The notes under the pieces: model-generated
Databases searched by the model: none
Seen by the model: the letters and a program-made list of their open reading frames with translations, nothing else
Told to the model about the DNA's origin: nothing
Made by a program: the position numbers and the translations under genes
Assembly: GCA_023441625.1 (NCBI GenBank)
Contig: JAEZOA010000141.1
Span: 1-44,844 of the forward strand
Origin: Bacillota bacterium
GTDB lineage: Bacteria; Bacillota; Clostridia; Acetivibrionales; DSM-1351
Direction: 5' to 3'
DNA length: 44,844 nucleotides
In this document: one piece after another, positions 9,166-18,369 of the stretch
Layout: each line of letters starts with the position of its first letter
Position numbering within the stretch: position 1 is the stretch's first letter

Positions 9166-9187
9166 ATATTACCATATTTGGTAATAT
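9166..9187. promoter_or_regulatory. Operator-like dyad upstream of the NarL-type kinase
   Basis: ATATTACCA and TGGTAATAT form a perfect 9-bp dyad around four bases, and an extra TTACCAT precedes it at 9161-9167. It sits in the 104-bp gap between the OmpR-type kinase stop and the NarL-type kinase start, about 40 bases upstream of that start. A T-tract is absent, so a protein-binding site fits better than a terminator. Confidence 0.45.
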
Positions 9188-9233
9188 AAGATAAAGTGTT
9201 CTTGATACTGTGATTGAGTCTGAATATTAAAAT

Positions 9234-10595
9234 CTACACTATATTCAACGAAAACATAATCTTAGTTCCTACTCCTAATATGCTGTCACACTCTATCTTT
9301 CCACCGTGCTGTTCAACAATATACTTAGAGATATTCAAGCCCAATCCAGACCCAGCTATACCCTGAGTTCTGGCTTTATCACCTCGATAAAATTTGTCAA
9401 ATATAAAGGGTAAATCTCCTGCCGAAATTCCTATACCATTATCCTCTACAGCTACTATTAGCATATCATTTAAAATGCTAAAGGAGGTGTTAATCTTTCC
9501 ATTTGTTTTACCGTATTTTATTGAATTTTCTACTATATTGTGCATTACTTGTACTATTCTTCGTGCATCAAGGCTAAGCAATATGTTTGGTGCACTTTCA
9601 TAAGTAAACTCAAATTCCTTTTGTTTTGCATCCAGTTCTATGTCTTGCAGAAGTTTAGCAAAAAATTCTTTTGCATATACCTCCTCTTTTTGTATGGAAA
9701 ATTGGTTTAAATGAGCCTTTGAATGTTCCAAAATATCATCTATAAGCTTATTAAGTGAATTGGTTTTATTTAAAATAATCCTCGCATAATTCTTAATATC
9801 CTCTTTTTCTTCCACCACATCGTATAAAATACCCTCTACATAGCCAGTTATATTTGCTATTGGAGTTTTTAAATCATGGGATATACTGGCTAATAATAAT
9901 GTTTCTTTTTCTTTATATTCCTGCTCTCTTAGATAACTTTGCTGTAATTCACAACGCATTAACTCGAAGTCATGGCATAGTGAACCTATTTGACCTTCAA
10001 AATCATATGTAAGTGGCGAAGCTAAATTTCCACCCATAATATTCTTGGTTGTATCATGTAGTTCTTCAATAGGATAAAACACATCCTGCTTTAGCACCTT
10101 TAAAAGCTTATAGATACATATTATCATAACAAATAAACCAAGTAGAATTGGCGAAAATAGCGCAATGGGATATAATATAGGCTTTCTATATTCATCACCG
10201 TTAAAGCCCACAAGAAGTGTTCCAAATTGCTCTCCATCATGTATAACAGGGATTTTATATTCATGATAAGAAGAGTTTACTGTGGAAATGGTATGTAAGT
10301 TCAGTTGTTGTCCGACAGCATAGTCCATACCTTGTGTATAAACAACTCTACCATCAAGCCCCACAAGAGTGAAGGGCACCTCAGAAACAGAAGCTAACTC
10401 ATCCGAATTGGTATTTGCTGCAGCTTCAACTTTATAGACTAAAGAATTATAATCCACCCTAACCTTTCGTTCATCAATTCCAGTACTATTGTACCAATTA
10501 AGTACAAATAAGGTTGAGTAAATTGCTAAAAGCACCATGCAACCAGCACTAATAATAACATAAACTGACAATTTCTTTTTGATTACATCTCCCAC
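9234..10595 (-). CDS. HAMP-containing sensor histidine kinase (OmpR-partner type)
   Basis: A membrane sensor kinase of 453 residues. TM1 is at about 11-33, an extracellular sensor domain of about 105 residues follows, and TM2 is at about 141-163. A HAMP-like linker comes next. The HisKA motif ASISHDLKTPIANITGY carries His240. The ATPase domain shows the N box (HNIVENSIKYG), DNGIGIS, FDKFYRGD and GSGLGLNISKYIVEQHGG. The gene overlaps its regulator by 13 bases, a common coupling. The large extracellular loop separates it from BceS-type kinases. The divergent ABC exporter at 11519 is the likely target of the pair, by position only. Confidence 0.93.
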   Translation of the reverse strand: MGDVIKKKLSVYVIISAGCMVLLAIYSTLFVLNWYNSTGIDERKVRVDYNSLVYKVEAAANTNSDELASVSEVPFTLVGLDGRVVYTQGMDYAVGQQLNLHTISTVNSSYHEYKIPVIHDGEQFGTLLVGFNGDEYRKPILYPIALFSPILLGLFVMIICIYKLLKVLKQDVFYPIEELHDTTKNIMGGNLASPLTYDFEGQIGSLCHDFELMRCELQQSYLREQEYKEKETLLLASISHDLKTPIANITGYVEGILYDVVEEKEDIKNYARIILNKTNSLNKLIDDILEHSKAHLNQFSIQKEEVYAKEFFAKLLQDIELDAKQKEFEFTYESAPNILLSLDARRIVQVMHNIVENSIKYGKTNGKINTSFSILNDMLIVAVEDNGIGISAGDLPFIFDKFYRGDKARTQGIAGSGLGLNISKYIVEQHGGKIECDSILGVGTKIMFSLNIV

Positions 10596-11287
10596 TTATA
10601 CCCAACTCCCCAAATTGTTTTAATATAACAAGCTCCGCCCTTTGTAAGTTTCTCTCTAACTCTCCCAATATACACAGTTATTGTATTTTGGTCAACATAT
10701 TCTGTATATCCCCAAACCTGGTCCATTAGCTGTTCTTTTGAGAATACTTGAGATGGATGTGAGAACAGAAATTCCAGCAATTTAAATTCTTTTGACGTAA
10801 GCTCAATGTCTTTCCCCATTACTGTGACTTTAAAACTTTTTGAGTCAATTGCTATATCTCCATAAACGCGAAGTCCCAATTCCTGTATATGAGAATTTTC
10901 TTGATTAAAGGAGGTATATCTTCGAATATGGGATTTAATTCTTGCCCCCATTTCTATCATGGAAAATGGCTTTGTAAGATAATCATCTGCCCCAATGCCC
11001 AAACATAATAATTTATCCATATCTGAATTTTTTGCAGAAATAATTATAATTGGAGCATGAGAATGAGTTCGAATATTGTGGCACACTTCTACACCATCCA
11101 CATTAGGAAGCATAATATCAAGAAGGATGAGTGTAGGCTTAAAGCTCTTTGACAATTCAATTCCATCGAGGCCATTATAAGCACATTTAACTTCAAACCC
11201 TTCTTTTGTAAGAAATGCTTTAATAATGTCTGACAAATCAGTATCATCTTCTACCAACAAAATTCTATCTTTAATTGTTCCGTCCAT
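10583..11287 (-). CDS. OmpR/PhoB-family response regulator
   Basis: A transcription regulator of 234 residues. The receiver domain has VEDD, phospho-acceptor Asp57 in LILLDIMLPNVDG, the S of ISAK and Lys in DDYLTKPF. The winged-helix domain (about 135-232) shows LTSKEFKLLEFLFSHPSQVFSKEQL and the terminal IKTIWGVGYKWEM. A GGGGGGA ribosome binding site lies 11 bases before the chosen ATG. It is transcribed first in the regulator-kinase operon and is divergent from an ABC exporter operon. Confidence 0.95.
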   Translation of the reverse strand: MDGTIKDRILLVEDDTDLSDIIKAFLTKEGFEVKCAYNGLDGIELSKSFKPTLILLDIMLPNVDGVEVCHNIRTHSHAPIIIISAKNSDMDKLLCLGIGADDYLTKPFSMIEMGARIKSHIRRYTSFNQENSHIQELGLRVYGDIAIDSKSFKVTVMGKDIELTSKEFKLLEFLFSHPSQVFSKEQLMDQVWGYTEYVDQNTITVYIGRVREKLTKGGACYIKTIWGVGYKWEM

Positions 11288-11323
11288 AATCCATTCATTC
11301 CCCCCAATTAACTATCTATACTA

Positions 11324-11352
11324 ACTATAAATAATATATTATGTTTTTACAA
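11324..11352 (-). promoter_or_regulatory. Candidate promoter for the OmpR-type regulator/kinase operon
   Basis: On the minus strand TTGTAA (11347-11352), 17 bases, TATAGT (11324-11329). The predicted start lies about 30 bases before the regulator ATG. Matches are moderate (4/6 and 5/6). Confidence 0.45.
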
Positions 11353-11395
11353 TATATTTCAATTTCCAACAAAAAGTCAAATGTTAGTGTAAAAC

Positions 11396-11404
11396 TGTTA
11401 TAAT
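11396..11404 (+). promoter_or_regulatory. Extended -10 promoter for the divergent ABC exporter
   Basis: TGTTATAAT is a perfect extended -10 element (TGnTATAAT); no good -35 is seen. It would give a leader of about 108 bases before the ATG at 11519. Together with the opposite promoter at 11324-11352 it forms a compact divergent control region. A GAGAT/ATCTC stem lies in the leader near 11464-11480. Confidence 0.5.
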
Positions 11405-11518
11405 TTATTTATATTTTAGTTGCAGTTTAGTAAGATTGTTGCTTTAGGATTATTTATATAGAAGAGATTAATATTATCTCGTTTCTTAATTTAGAATCTT
11501 TGAGAAGGGAAAATTAAT

Positions 11519-13825
11519 ATGTGGAAGAAGAAATTAAAGCATAAAAAGCAACAGTTTATATTAATCGGTATTGTTTTACTTTTTACCACTGCAATCTTTG
11601 CAGGCTGTATCTCCTATACTTTGGAGACAACCGTCTTTAGCGACAACTATTTTAGCAGTGATAATTGTCCTGATTTATTCTACTTGGCAAGAGGCGAACA
11701 TATGGAGAAGTATTTTTTAGAGGATGAATCAATTGCAGCTGATGTTAATACACTTTTTTATCAGCCTGCAAAAATGATAAAAGCAAATATGGTTCTAGAT
11801 GATAAAAGCCTCCCTACATATCTTACAGCTATCATGGCGTTAGAGGATTATAAAAACTTACCCTGGAATATGGAAGTAGCAGATGGGGATAAAGAAATAA
11901 ATAAACCCGGAGATAATGAAATATGGATTACTGCGATATATGCAGATGAGAATAACATCCATGTCGGAGATACTATTGATCTGTTTAGCAGTGACTATTC
12001 AACAAAATTAAAAGTATCTGCTCTTATTAATACTGCGTTAGCCCCTTCTGGTATTATGGGGATATATCCCATTTATGCGAACTCCTTTACTTTAGATCTA
12101 CTAAAAGAAGAGAAGGCTACATATATATCCATCAATCTTAAGAAGGATATTAAAAACATAGAAAGCTTTAAGCAGAAGATACCTATACAATTTTATAATA
12201 ATATAGTTTATGATCTGGATCCAGCTAGTCTGAAGATGACCTTTTCTACTGCTTCAACTCTTCTAGGTGGGATAGCAAGTATAGCTGCCCTTGTAATATT
12301 TATTGTAGCTGTTATATTAATACGCTTCATGCTAAAATCCACGTTGCTACAAGAATATCGGTGCATTGGAATTTATAAAGCTGTTGGCTTTACCTCTAAG
12401 AAAATCAAAAGCTTTTACTTAAGCTGCTATCTATTTACAGGAATAATTTCTATACCTCTTGGCATTATTTTGGGAATTCCAATATCTATGCTTTTAGGTA
12501 CAATAACGTTTAAATATTTAGGTTCTTTTAATTTCAGCAGTATTTCCGCAGCAACAGGTATTGTAACCATATTTGCCTTAATGTTTATTCTCACAATAAA
12601 TGTACTAGCAACGCTTAAAAGTATTAATAAAATTACTCCTGTAGATGCATTAAATATAGGTATGACCTCAAGTAAGGCAAAGCTTAAAAAATCATTAATT
12701 AAAAACGCTTACTCACCCCTTTCCATGGCAATCAATAACATTTTTAAAGCAAAAGGTAACAGTATAATGATTATATTTATTCTTACAGTTTCCTTCTACT
12801 TATCCTCTTTCTTTGCGAGTATTAATTATACCTGCATTAATATGGAAAATAATGTTGACAAATGGTTTGGGCTACCTAAGTTTGATTGTATAATCTCAAG
12901 TAATACATCGGAGGAGTTATCTACTTATTTAGAAAACAGCCCCTACGTACAGGAAGCTATATCCAGCACTTTTAGCACGAAAATAAAGAATCTGAAATGT
13001 AATGACAGAGATAAATCTTTTACTTATACTGCAATGGTAACCTATAACAGCTTTGGTGAGTCAGAATCAGCTTTTTCCTATACATCAGGAAGACCACCTG
13101 AAAATCCAAATGAAATAGGAGTATCAATAAATGAATTAAAGGATTTTGGACTAGAAGTTGGCGATTATGTTAACTTAACTATTGGCGAGTATACAGGTGA
13201 TTATATGATTTGCGGCGTATTTCCTTCCATGATGCAAGGAGGAAACAATATTCACATCTTAAATTCAGAGCTTGACCGTTGTGGGGTTTCATATACTAAT
13301 TCCAATATTATGATTAAGATGACCGATAAGATCAACTATGAGAACTTTAAGAAAGAGTTAAATGCACAATTTCCACAGGTACCATTAACCAAAAATATAG
13401 CTTCTATGACCGATGGAATAAATGCCATCGTAGATTTAGCAACACCAATTACATTAATCCTAGTTGGAGTATTCTTCCTATTCAGCTTATTAAATATCAT
13501 AAACCTGCTGCTTATGAATAATATTGAAAACCGCAGACAGTTTGGTATTTTGAAAGCATTAGGATTTACCAATCGTTATATCTGTACACAAAGTCTATGT
13601 AAAATCATGATGTTGACAGTGGTTGCCGCACTACTGGCACAAATACTTCAAAAAACTATATCAGGTCCTTTGTTTTTTGCAATTGTTGATGTCAATGCTT
13701 ATGAAAGCCCTTCATCTTTAAACGCAATGATCACCGCAGCAATTATGGGAATCATTATATTAACATCACTGATGTTTGCTTTACCTCTTAAAAAAATTGT
13801 ACCAACAGAATTAATGGAAGAATAA
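11519..13825 (+). CDS. Large ABC exporter permease with two FtsX domains
   Basis: A 768-residue permease of the FtsX type. There is an N-terminal helix (about 13-35), an extracytoplasmic domain, then an FtsX block of three helices (about 245-370). A further helix and second extracytoplasmic domain follow (about 420-620), then a final FtsX block to the C-terminus with LKALGFTNRYICTQSLCK. This duplicated layout is typical of exporters that confer resistance to, or remove, antimicrobial peptides or export lipids and peptides. The AGAAGGGAAA before the ATG sets the start. It is followed after 18 bases by its ATPase and is divergent from an OmpR-type two-component pair. Confidence 0.9.
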   Translation: MWKKKLKHKKQQFILIGIVLLFTTAIFAGCISYTLETTVFSDNYFSSDNCPDLFYLARGEHMEKYFLEDESIAADVNTLFYQPAKMIKANMVLDDKSLPTYLTAIMALEDYKNLPWNMEVADGDKEINKPGDNEIWITAIYADENNIHVGDTIDLFSSDYSTKLKVSALINTALAPSGIMGIYPIYANSFTLDLLKEEKATYISINLKKDIKNIESFKQKIPIQFYNNIVYDLDPASLKMTFSTASTLLGGIASIAALVIFIVAVILIRFMLKSTLLQEYRCIGIYKAVGFTSKKIKSFYLSCYLFTGIISIPLGIILGIPISMLLGTITFKYLGSFNFSSISAATGIVTIFALMFILTINVLATLKSINKITPVDALNIGMTSSKAKLKKSLIKNAYSPLSMAINNIFKAKGNSIMIIFILTVSFYLSSFFASINYTCINMENNVDKWFGLPKFDCIISSNTSEELSTYLENSPYVQEAISSTFSTKIKNLKCNDRDKSFTYTAMVTYNSFGESESAFSYTSGRPPENPNEIGVSINELKDFGLEVGDYVNLTIGEYTGDYMICGVFPSMMQGGNNIHILNSELDRCGVSYTNSNIMIKMTDKINYENFKKELNAQFPQVPLTKNIASMTDGINAIVDLATPITLILVGVFFLFSLLNIINLLLMNNIENRRQFGILKALGFTNRYICTQSLCKIMMLTVVAALLAQILQKTISGPLFFAIVDVNAYESPSSLNAMITAAIMGIIILTSLMFALPLKKIVPTELMEE

Positions 13826-13843
13826 GAAAGGATGATAATTATT

Positions 13844-14599
13844 ATGAAAAATGCATTAATAAAAACAGATAAATTATGTAAGAGCTTCGTAACTGGTAAA
13901 ACCTCAAATAACGTTTTAAAAAATGTAGATTTAGAAATATACGAGGGTGACTTTACAATTATAATGGGAAGCAGCGGAAGTGGAAAATCAACCCTTTTAT
14001 ATACCATATCAACAATGGACCGTCCTACAAGCGGAACAGTGACCCTCTTAGGTAAAGAAATCTCTAAACTATCTGAAAAAGAAATAGCTGATATGAGAAA
14101 GAAGGATGTTTCATTCATTTTTCAAAGCATGAATTTACTGCCTGACCTGACTGCTTTTGAAAATGTAGCCTATAGTGGATATGGCACCGATTCCAAGGAA
14201 AATATAAACAAAAGAGCACTGGAATTATTGAAAAAGCTAGGCATATCAGAAGATAAGGACAAATACCCCTCAGAGATGTCAGGTGGTCAACAACAGCGTG
14301 TGGCTATCGCCCGTGCCTTAATAGGCAAAGCAAAGCTAATATTTGGTGATGAACCAACAGGGTCACTAAACTCTGCTATGGGTAAACAAGTACTGGATAT
14401 TCTTACCGAGTTGAACAAGGAGGGCCAATCAATTGTTATGGTGACTCATGATATTAAGGCTGCAGCAAGAGCCACAAGACTTTTATACCTCTCTGATGGA
14501 AAAATTGCAGGTGACTTAAATCTTGGAAGGTACATACCAGAAAATAGAAAAGAGCGAGAAGAAGCGATTTTCCGTTACTTAAATGAGCATAATTGGTAG
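13844..14599 (+). CDS. ABC exporter ATP-binding protein
   Basis: The ATPase partner of the preceding permease, about 251 residues. Motifs are Walker A GSSGSGKST, Q-loop FIFQSMN, signature MSGGQQQRVAIARAL, Walker B LIFGDEPTGSLN (Asn replaces the usual D-loop Asp) and the switch histidine in VMVTHD. The frame opens at an ATG at 13832 that overlaps the AAGGA ribosome binding site. The ATG at 13844 has proper spacing and is preferred. The gene ends three bases from the convergent cobS stop. Confidence 0.93.
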   Translation: MKNALIKTDKLCKSFVTGKTSNNVLKNVDLEIYEGDFTIIMGSSGSGKSTLLYTISTMDRPTSGTVTLLGKEISKLSEKEIADMRKKDVSFIFQSMNLLPDLTAFENVAYSGYGTDSKENINKRALELLKKLGISEDKDKYPSEMSGGQQQRVAIARALIGKAKLIFGDEPTGSLNSAMGKQVLDILTELNKEGQSIVMVTHDIKAAARATRLLYLSDGKIAGDLNLGRYIPENRKEREEAIFRYLNEHNW

Positions 14600-14602
14600 T
14601 CT

Positions 14603-15352
14603 TCACGCTAAAACCCCACACGCAAATACTAAGAATATACACTGATTTAACTCGCACACAGCTCCAAGTATATCCCCTGTTGCGCCACCGATTTTGCTGC
14701 TCAACCACTTAATCAGTAAAAGAGCACTTATCGGTGGCACAGCTAATACAATCCACATTTTATAGTCAAAAGTTAATAAACTAATTATGATATAAATAAG
14801 CAATCCCCAAAACAATTCTTTTTTTCCGCAAAAATCTATAAAGGATTTTCCTAGGCCTTCTCCTCGTCTGGCATAGGTAGAAACTGCTGCACTTACTAGT
14901 GAGCCTATCCTGCCAGCCATGGGCATTAACAATATGATACGTATGAAATATGCACTATTTATTTGGGAAAGAGCTGCATAGTTCAGAAGCAAAACACTCA
15001 CAACAGCCAATACAGCATTAGTTCCCACTCTGCTGTCTCTCATGATTTCTAAAATCCGCTCTTTGGACCGATTAGAAAATATACCATCAAAGGTGTCACC
15101 TAAACCATCCAGATGAAGCCCCCCAGTTATTATTATGTATATTACTAATGTGATTGCAGCAACCACCGAGCTTGGAAATATATATAGCAATCCATAGGAT
15201 ACTGCTGCTAAAATTGCTCCAATATTTAGTCCCACAAAGGGTGCAAAAACCAATCCCTTGCCATAGTCCTCAGCAGTTGCAGCAAGTCTTATCTTTATAG
15301 GAATTCTTGTAAAAAACTGCAGCATCAAAACCAAGCGCTTTATTGCCTTCAA
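14603..15352 (-). CDS. cobS: Adenosylcobinamide-GDP ribazoletransferase (cobalamin synthase)
   Basis: An integral membrane enzyme joining adenosylcobinamide-GDP to alpha-ribazole (or its phosphate), the last joining step of the nucleotide loop of B12. The 249-residue length and multiple helices fit. The family motif GGLHLDGLGDTFDGIFS, followed by IMRDSRVGTNAVLAVV, is clear. The start is TTG at 15350-15352 with AAGGTGG upstream. It is the last gene of the B12 cluster and lies 50 bases after cobU. Confidence 0.95.
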   Translation of the reverse strand: MKAIKRLVLMLQFFTRIPIKIRLAATAEDYGKGLVFAPFVGLNIGAILAAVSYGLLYIFPSSVVAAITLVIYIIITGGLHLDGLGDTFDGIFSNRSKERILEIMRDSRVGTNAVLAVVSVLLLNYAALSQINSAYFIRIILLMPMAGRIGSLVSAAVSTYARRGEGLGKSFIDFCGKKELFWGLLIYIIISLLTFDYKMWIVLAVPPISALLLIKWLSSKIGGATGDILGAVCELNQCIFLVFACGVLA

Positions 15353-15402
15353 TTATAATTCCACCTTTTCATAGTATTTTTGCAGGAGCTATCATAACAA
15401 TA

Positions 15403-15960
15403 CTACTTTATTTTCATGGGTATACCTGAAACACAGAAATAAACTTCATCAGCTACTTTTGCGAGTATTTGATTCATTCTGCCAGCAATATCCCTAAAGT
15501 CTCTGCCTATTGCAGAGTGGGGAACAACGCCAAGTCCTACTTCATTTGTTACAAGAATGAACGGTACCTCTGACATTTTCGCTACACTTATTAGCCTCTC
15601 AATCTGGTGCTGTATAATAAGTTCAATCTCATCAACCTCATCCCTTTTCAAGCTATCCCAGTCAGAACATTCATCCATCATAAGGTTTGTTACCATTATT
15701 GTAACACAGTCAAGCAAAACTGCATTTTTATCCGAAATTATATCTGCCAGTGCAATATCTAGGTTTTTATACTCTTCAAGGGTCTCCCAATGTCTAGGCC
15801 TTTGAGCTCTATGCTTTGCTATCCTCTGCATCATTTCATCATCAATAGGCTTTGACGTTGCCACATAAAGCACCTTTTCCCCAAACTCCTTTGCCCTACC
15901 TTCAGCAAAAGTACTCTTTCCACTGCGAGCGCCACCTGTTACTAAAATAAGCTTTGACAT
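15403..15960 (-). CDS. cobU: Adenosylcobinamide kinase / guanylyltransferase
   Basis: A cytoplasmic bifunctional enzyme that phosphorylates adenosylcobinamide and converts it to adenosylcobinamide-GDP, the substrate of CobS. The P-loop TGGARSGKST is at the N-terminus. The guanylylated histidine lies in AKHRAQRPRHW, and VTNEVGLGVVP and GRDFRDIAGRMNQ are family hallmarks. The frame is open for 24 codons further upstream, but GGAGGATTAT directly before the ATG at 15958-15960 and the usual N-terminus (MSKLILVTGG) set this start, giving 185 residues. Confidence 0.95.
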   Translation of the reverse strand: MSKLILVTGGARSGKSTFAEGRAKEFGEKVLYVATSKPIDDEMMQRIAKHRAQRPRHWETLEEYKNLDIALADIISDKNAVLLDCVTIMVTNLMMDECSDWDSLKRDEVDEIELIIQHQIERLISVAKMSEVPFILVTNEVGLGVVPHSAIGRDFRDIAGRMNQILAKVADEVYFCVSGIPMKIK

Positions 15961-16018
15961 ATAATCCTCCATCACTAACGTTATATCTAAAATATACACA
16001 TTCCCTTTACCATATTTA

Positions 16019-17242
16019 TCACAGCACCTCATGAAGCCTCGCTGAAGTAATTACTGCCACAGCAATTTCCTTAAGCTCATTATAAATTTTTACAGCCTTT
16101 CCATTTGTAAAATCCCTTGTTTGTGGCTTATCGTCCTCAATAATCACAAGTTTTTTTGCATTTTTTGCAGCCTCTAAATTTCTTAAATTCTGATTTCCAA
16201 AAGGCATATTACACAGTATAACCATATCTGAATTCTTAATTAATGATATATTTTCTTCATTTAAATCATCAGATATTTCGCTAAAGGGTTTTTCAACCAA
16301 GTGCTTAATTCCAAATACTTCTGCGCTTGCAATATCGCTATCTCCATGAGAGAAAACTCCAGCCGAAATACAATATCCATGTTCATAAAGAATCCGTATA
16401 ATACCCGATGCAGAGCCACCACCACCAAGAACATGAATTTTCTCACATCTTTCTCTATTATCTTGTTTGTGAATATATATATCTAATAAGCCTGTAATTC
16501 TATTTCTGTAAACAAGGGCATTTACTCCATACACTTGTGACAAATTCTTTGAAGTAAGAACCTCCTCAGGGCTGCCGTCAGCAACTATTATACCATCCTT
16601 CATTAAAACAAGCCTATTACAATATCTCGCAGCTACCTTTAGGTCATGTATTGCAGCTACTATGGTATTTCCGTGCCTGGAAAGCTCTTTTGAGTATTTA
16701 AAAATCTGCTCCTGATAAGTAATGTCCAGACTTGCAGTAGGTTCGTCAAGCAATATTATATCAGTTTCTTGTGTTAGGGTCTTTGCAAAAAGTACTCTTT
16801 GCCGCTCTCCTCCCGACATTTCTGTAATTGAGGAATTCTCCAGCTTACTTGTATCAGTGTAATCCATATTCCTTCTAGCAATATTATAGTCTTCCTTACT
16901 TTCTCTCTGTAGTCTTTTTAAATATGGATATCTGCCCATCATAACTATTTCAATAGCCGGAAAAGGAAAGCTTATTGTTGTATTCTGATGCATAAGAGCT
17001 ACATCTGTTGCCAGCTTCTTATCACTGACCTCTTGTATCGGCTTATCCTTTATCTTAATAAGTCCATCACCATTGTTGATTCCGTTAATACATTTTAGCA
17101 GCGTTGTTTTTCCTGCCCCATTAGGCCCAATTAGACCTACAAATTCTCCAGCTTTAATGCTGAGATTTATATCATGTAAAATTTTATTTTTATTAATTTC
17201 AAAATTTAGCTTCTGTATTTCAAGAATATTCTCAGTATTCAA
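16019..17242 (-). CDS. btuD: Cobalamin/siderophore-type ABC ATPase with extra C-terminal domain
   Basis: The ATPase of a B12 importer. Residues 1 to about 255 are a complete FecE/BtuD module: Walker A GPNGAGKTT (39-47), signature MSGGERQRV (about 143-151), Walker B DIILLDEPTASLD and the switch histidine in AAIHD. Residues 260-407 form an additional domain that ordinary BtuD (about 250 residues) lacks. It opens with IHVLGGGGSASGI, a Rossmann-like glycine loop after a beta strand, and contains alternating strands and helices. Longer BtuD proteins are known in some archaea. Its TTG start overlaps the btuC stop (TTGA, 17239-17242). What the extension does is unknown. Confidence 0.9.
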   Translation of the reverse strand: MNTENILEIQKLNFEINKNKILHDINLSIKAGEFVGLIGPNGAGKTTLLKCINGINNGDGLIKIKDKPIQEVSDKKLATDVALMHQNTTISFPFPAIEIVMMGRYPYLKRLQRESKEDYNIARRNMDYTDTSKLENSSITEMSGGERQRVLFAKTLTQETDIILLDEPTASLDITYQEQIFKYSKELSRHGNTIVAAIHDLKVAARYCNRLVLMKDGIIVADGSPEEVLTSKNLSQVYGVNALVYRNRITGLLDIYIHKQDNRERCEKIHVLGGGGSASGIIRILYEHGYCISAGVFSHGDSDIASAEVFGIKHLVEKPFSEISDDLNEENISLIKNSDMVILCNMPFGNQNLRNLEAAKNAKKLVIIEDDKPQTRDFTNGKAVKIYNELKEIAVAVITSARLHEVL

Positions 17243-18297
17243 ATTACAATCCCCCCCTCCTTTTTTGATCTAAGAAGAAGGTACAAGAAGTAAGGTGCCC
17301 CAATTAATGCTGTAATTATTCCCACTCCAATTTCATTTGGAATAACCACCACCCTTGAAATAAGGTCACATACTACAAGAAATATAGCTCCTGCAATTGC
17401 ACTTGTCGGCAATAGTATTTTATGATTTGGTCCAACTATTAGCCTCATTATATGGGGAACAATCAGTCCAACAAAGCTGATTGCACCACTGACACATACT
17501 GCACTTGCAGTAGCAATAGAAATTAGAATCAGTAATATGGTTCGTGTCCTTCCAGAATTTAGTCCAACTGATTTTGCTTCTTCTTCACCCATTAAGAGCA
17601 CATTCAAATCCCTTGAGTACACAAACATCAATGCTACACTTATTATTATTGGCAAAACCACTAATTGAACATGCTCCCAGCGTCTGCCATCAAGTCCCCC
17701 TGTTGACCAAAAAAGAAATTCCTTTACTTGGTAATCGTATGAGAGAGTGAGTACAATATTTGTTATTGCACCAAAAAAGGTACTAATTGCTATACCCGAC
17801 AATATTAGAGTAAGAACTGGAACTTTTCCCTTTCGATAGGAAAGCATGTACACCATCAAAATAGCTAAAAAAGCACCGACAAAAGCAAATAGCGGCATAA
17901 AGAATATGCTGACAGCACTTAGTCCAAGTTTAATGGCTAATACAGCCCCAAGTCCTGAACCACTGGATATACCTATTAGTCCTGGGTCAGCCATCGGGTT
18001 TCGAAACATTCCCTGCATAACTGCTCCCGATGCTGCAAGTGCTGTACCTGCCAAAGCAGCAATAAGCACTCTTGGAAATCTAATTAAAAATATAATTGGT
18101 TCCTGTCCCTCTACAAAGGAAACACTATTTAAAATACCAATATTTTTTAATATTATTTTAAAGGTATCCAAAAAAGGCACATAAACTGCCCCAATAGCAG
18201 TTGCTGCAACCATTACCACCAGTAAACCAATAAGCATTGCTGGTATAATACCTATTTTGTGTAACCCGATTTTTCTATGTGAGCTTTTCTTTGCCAT
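17239..18297 (-). CDS. btuC: Cobalamin ABC importer permease (FecCD family)
   Basis: The membrane subunit of a type II importer, 352 residues with about ten helices. The pattern RFPRVLIAALAGTALAASGAVMQGMFRNPMADPGLIGIS near the first third and GAISFVGLIVPHIMRLIVGPNH before the end are characteristic of BtuC/FecCD. A GGAGG lies five bases before the ATG. It overlaps btuD by four bases and follows btuF by 72. The B12 assignment over heme or siderophore rests on the upstream cobalamin riboswitch and on cobU and cobS downstream. Confidence 0.93.
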   Translation of the reverse strand: MAKKSSHRKIGLHKIGIIPAMLIGLLVVMVAATAIGAVYVPFLDTFKIILKNIGILNSVSFVEGQEPIIFLIRFPRVLIAALAGTALAASGAVMQGMFRNPMADPGLIGISSGSGLGAVLAIKLGLSAVSIFFMPLFAFVGAFLAILMVYMLSYRKGKVPVLTLILSGIAISTFFGAITNIVLTLSYDYQVKEFLFWSTGGLDGRRWEHVQLVVLPIIISVALMFVYSRDLNVLLMGEEEAKSVGLNSGRTRTILLILISIATASAVCVSGAISFVGLIVPHIMRLIVGPNHKILLPTSAIAGAIFLVVCDLISRVVVIPNEIGVGIITALIGAPYFLYLLLRSKKEGGIVI

Positions 18298-18369
18298 GTA
18301 GCCTCCATATGCCTGGTATAACAGAGCAACTCTATACTTTATTAATAAAGCTTTAATGAATTAATGTTG

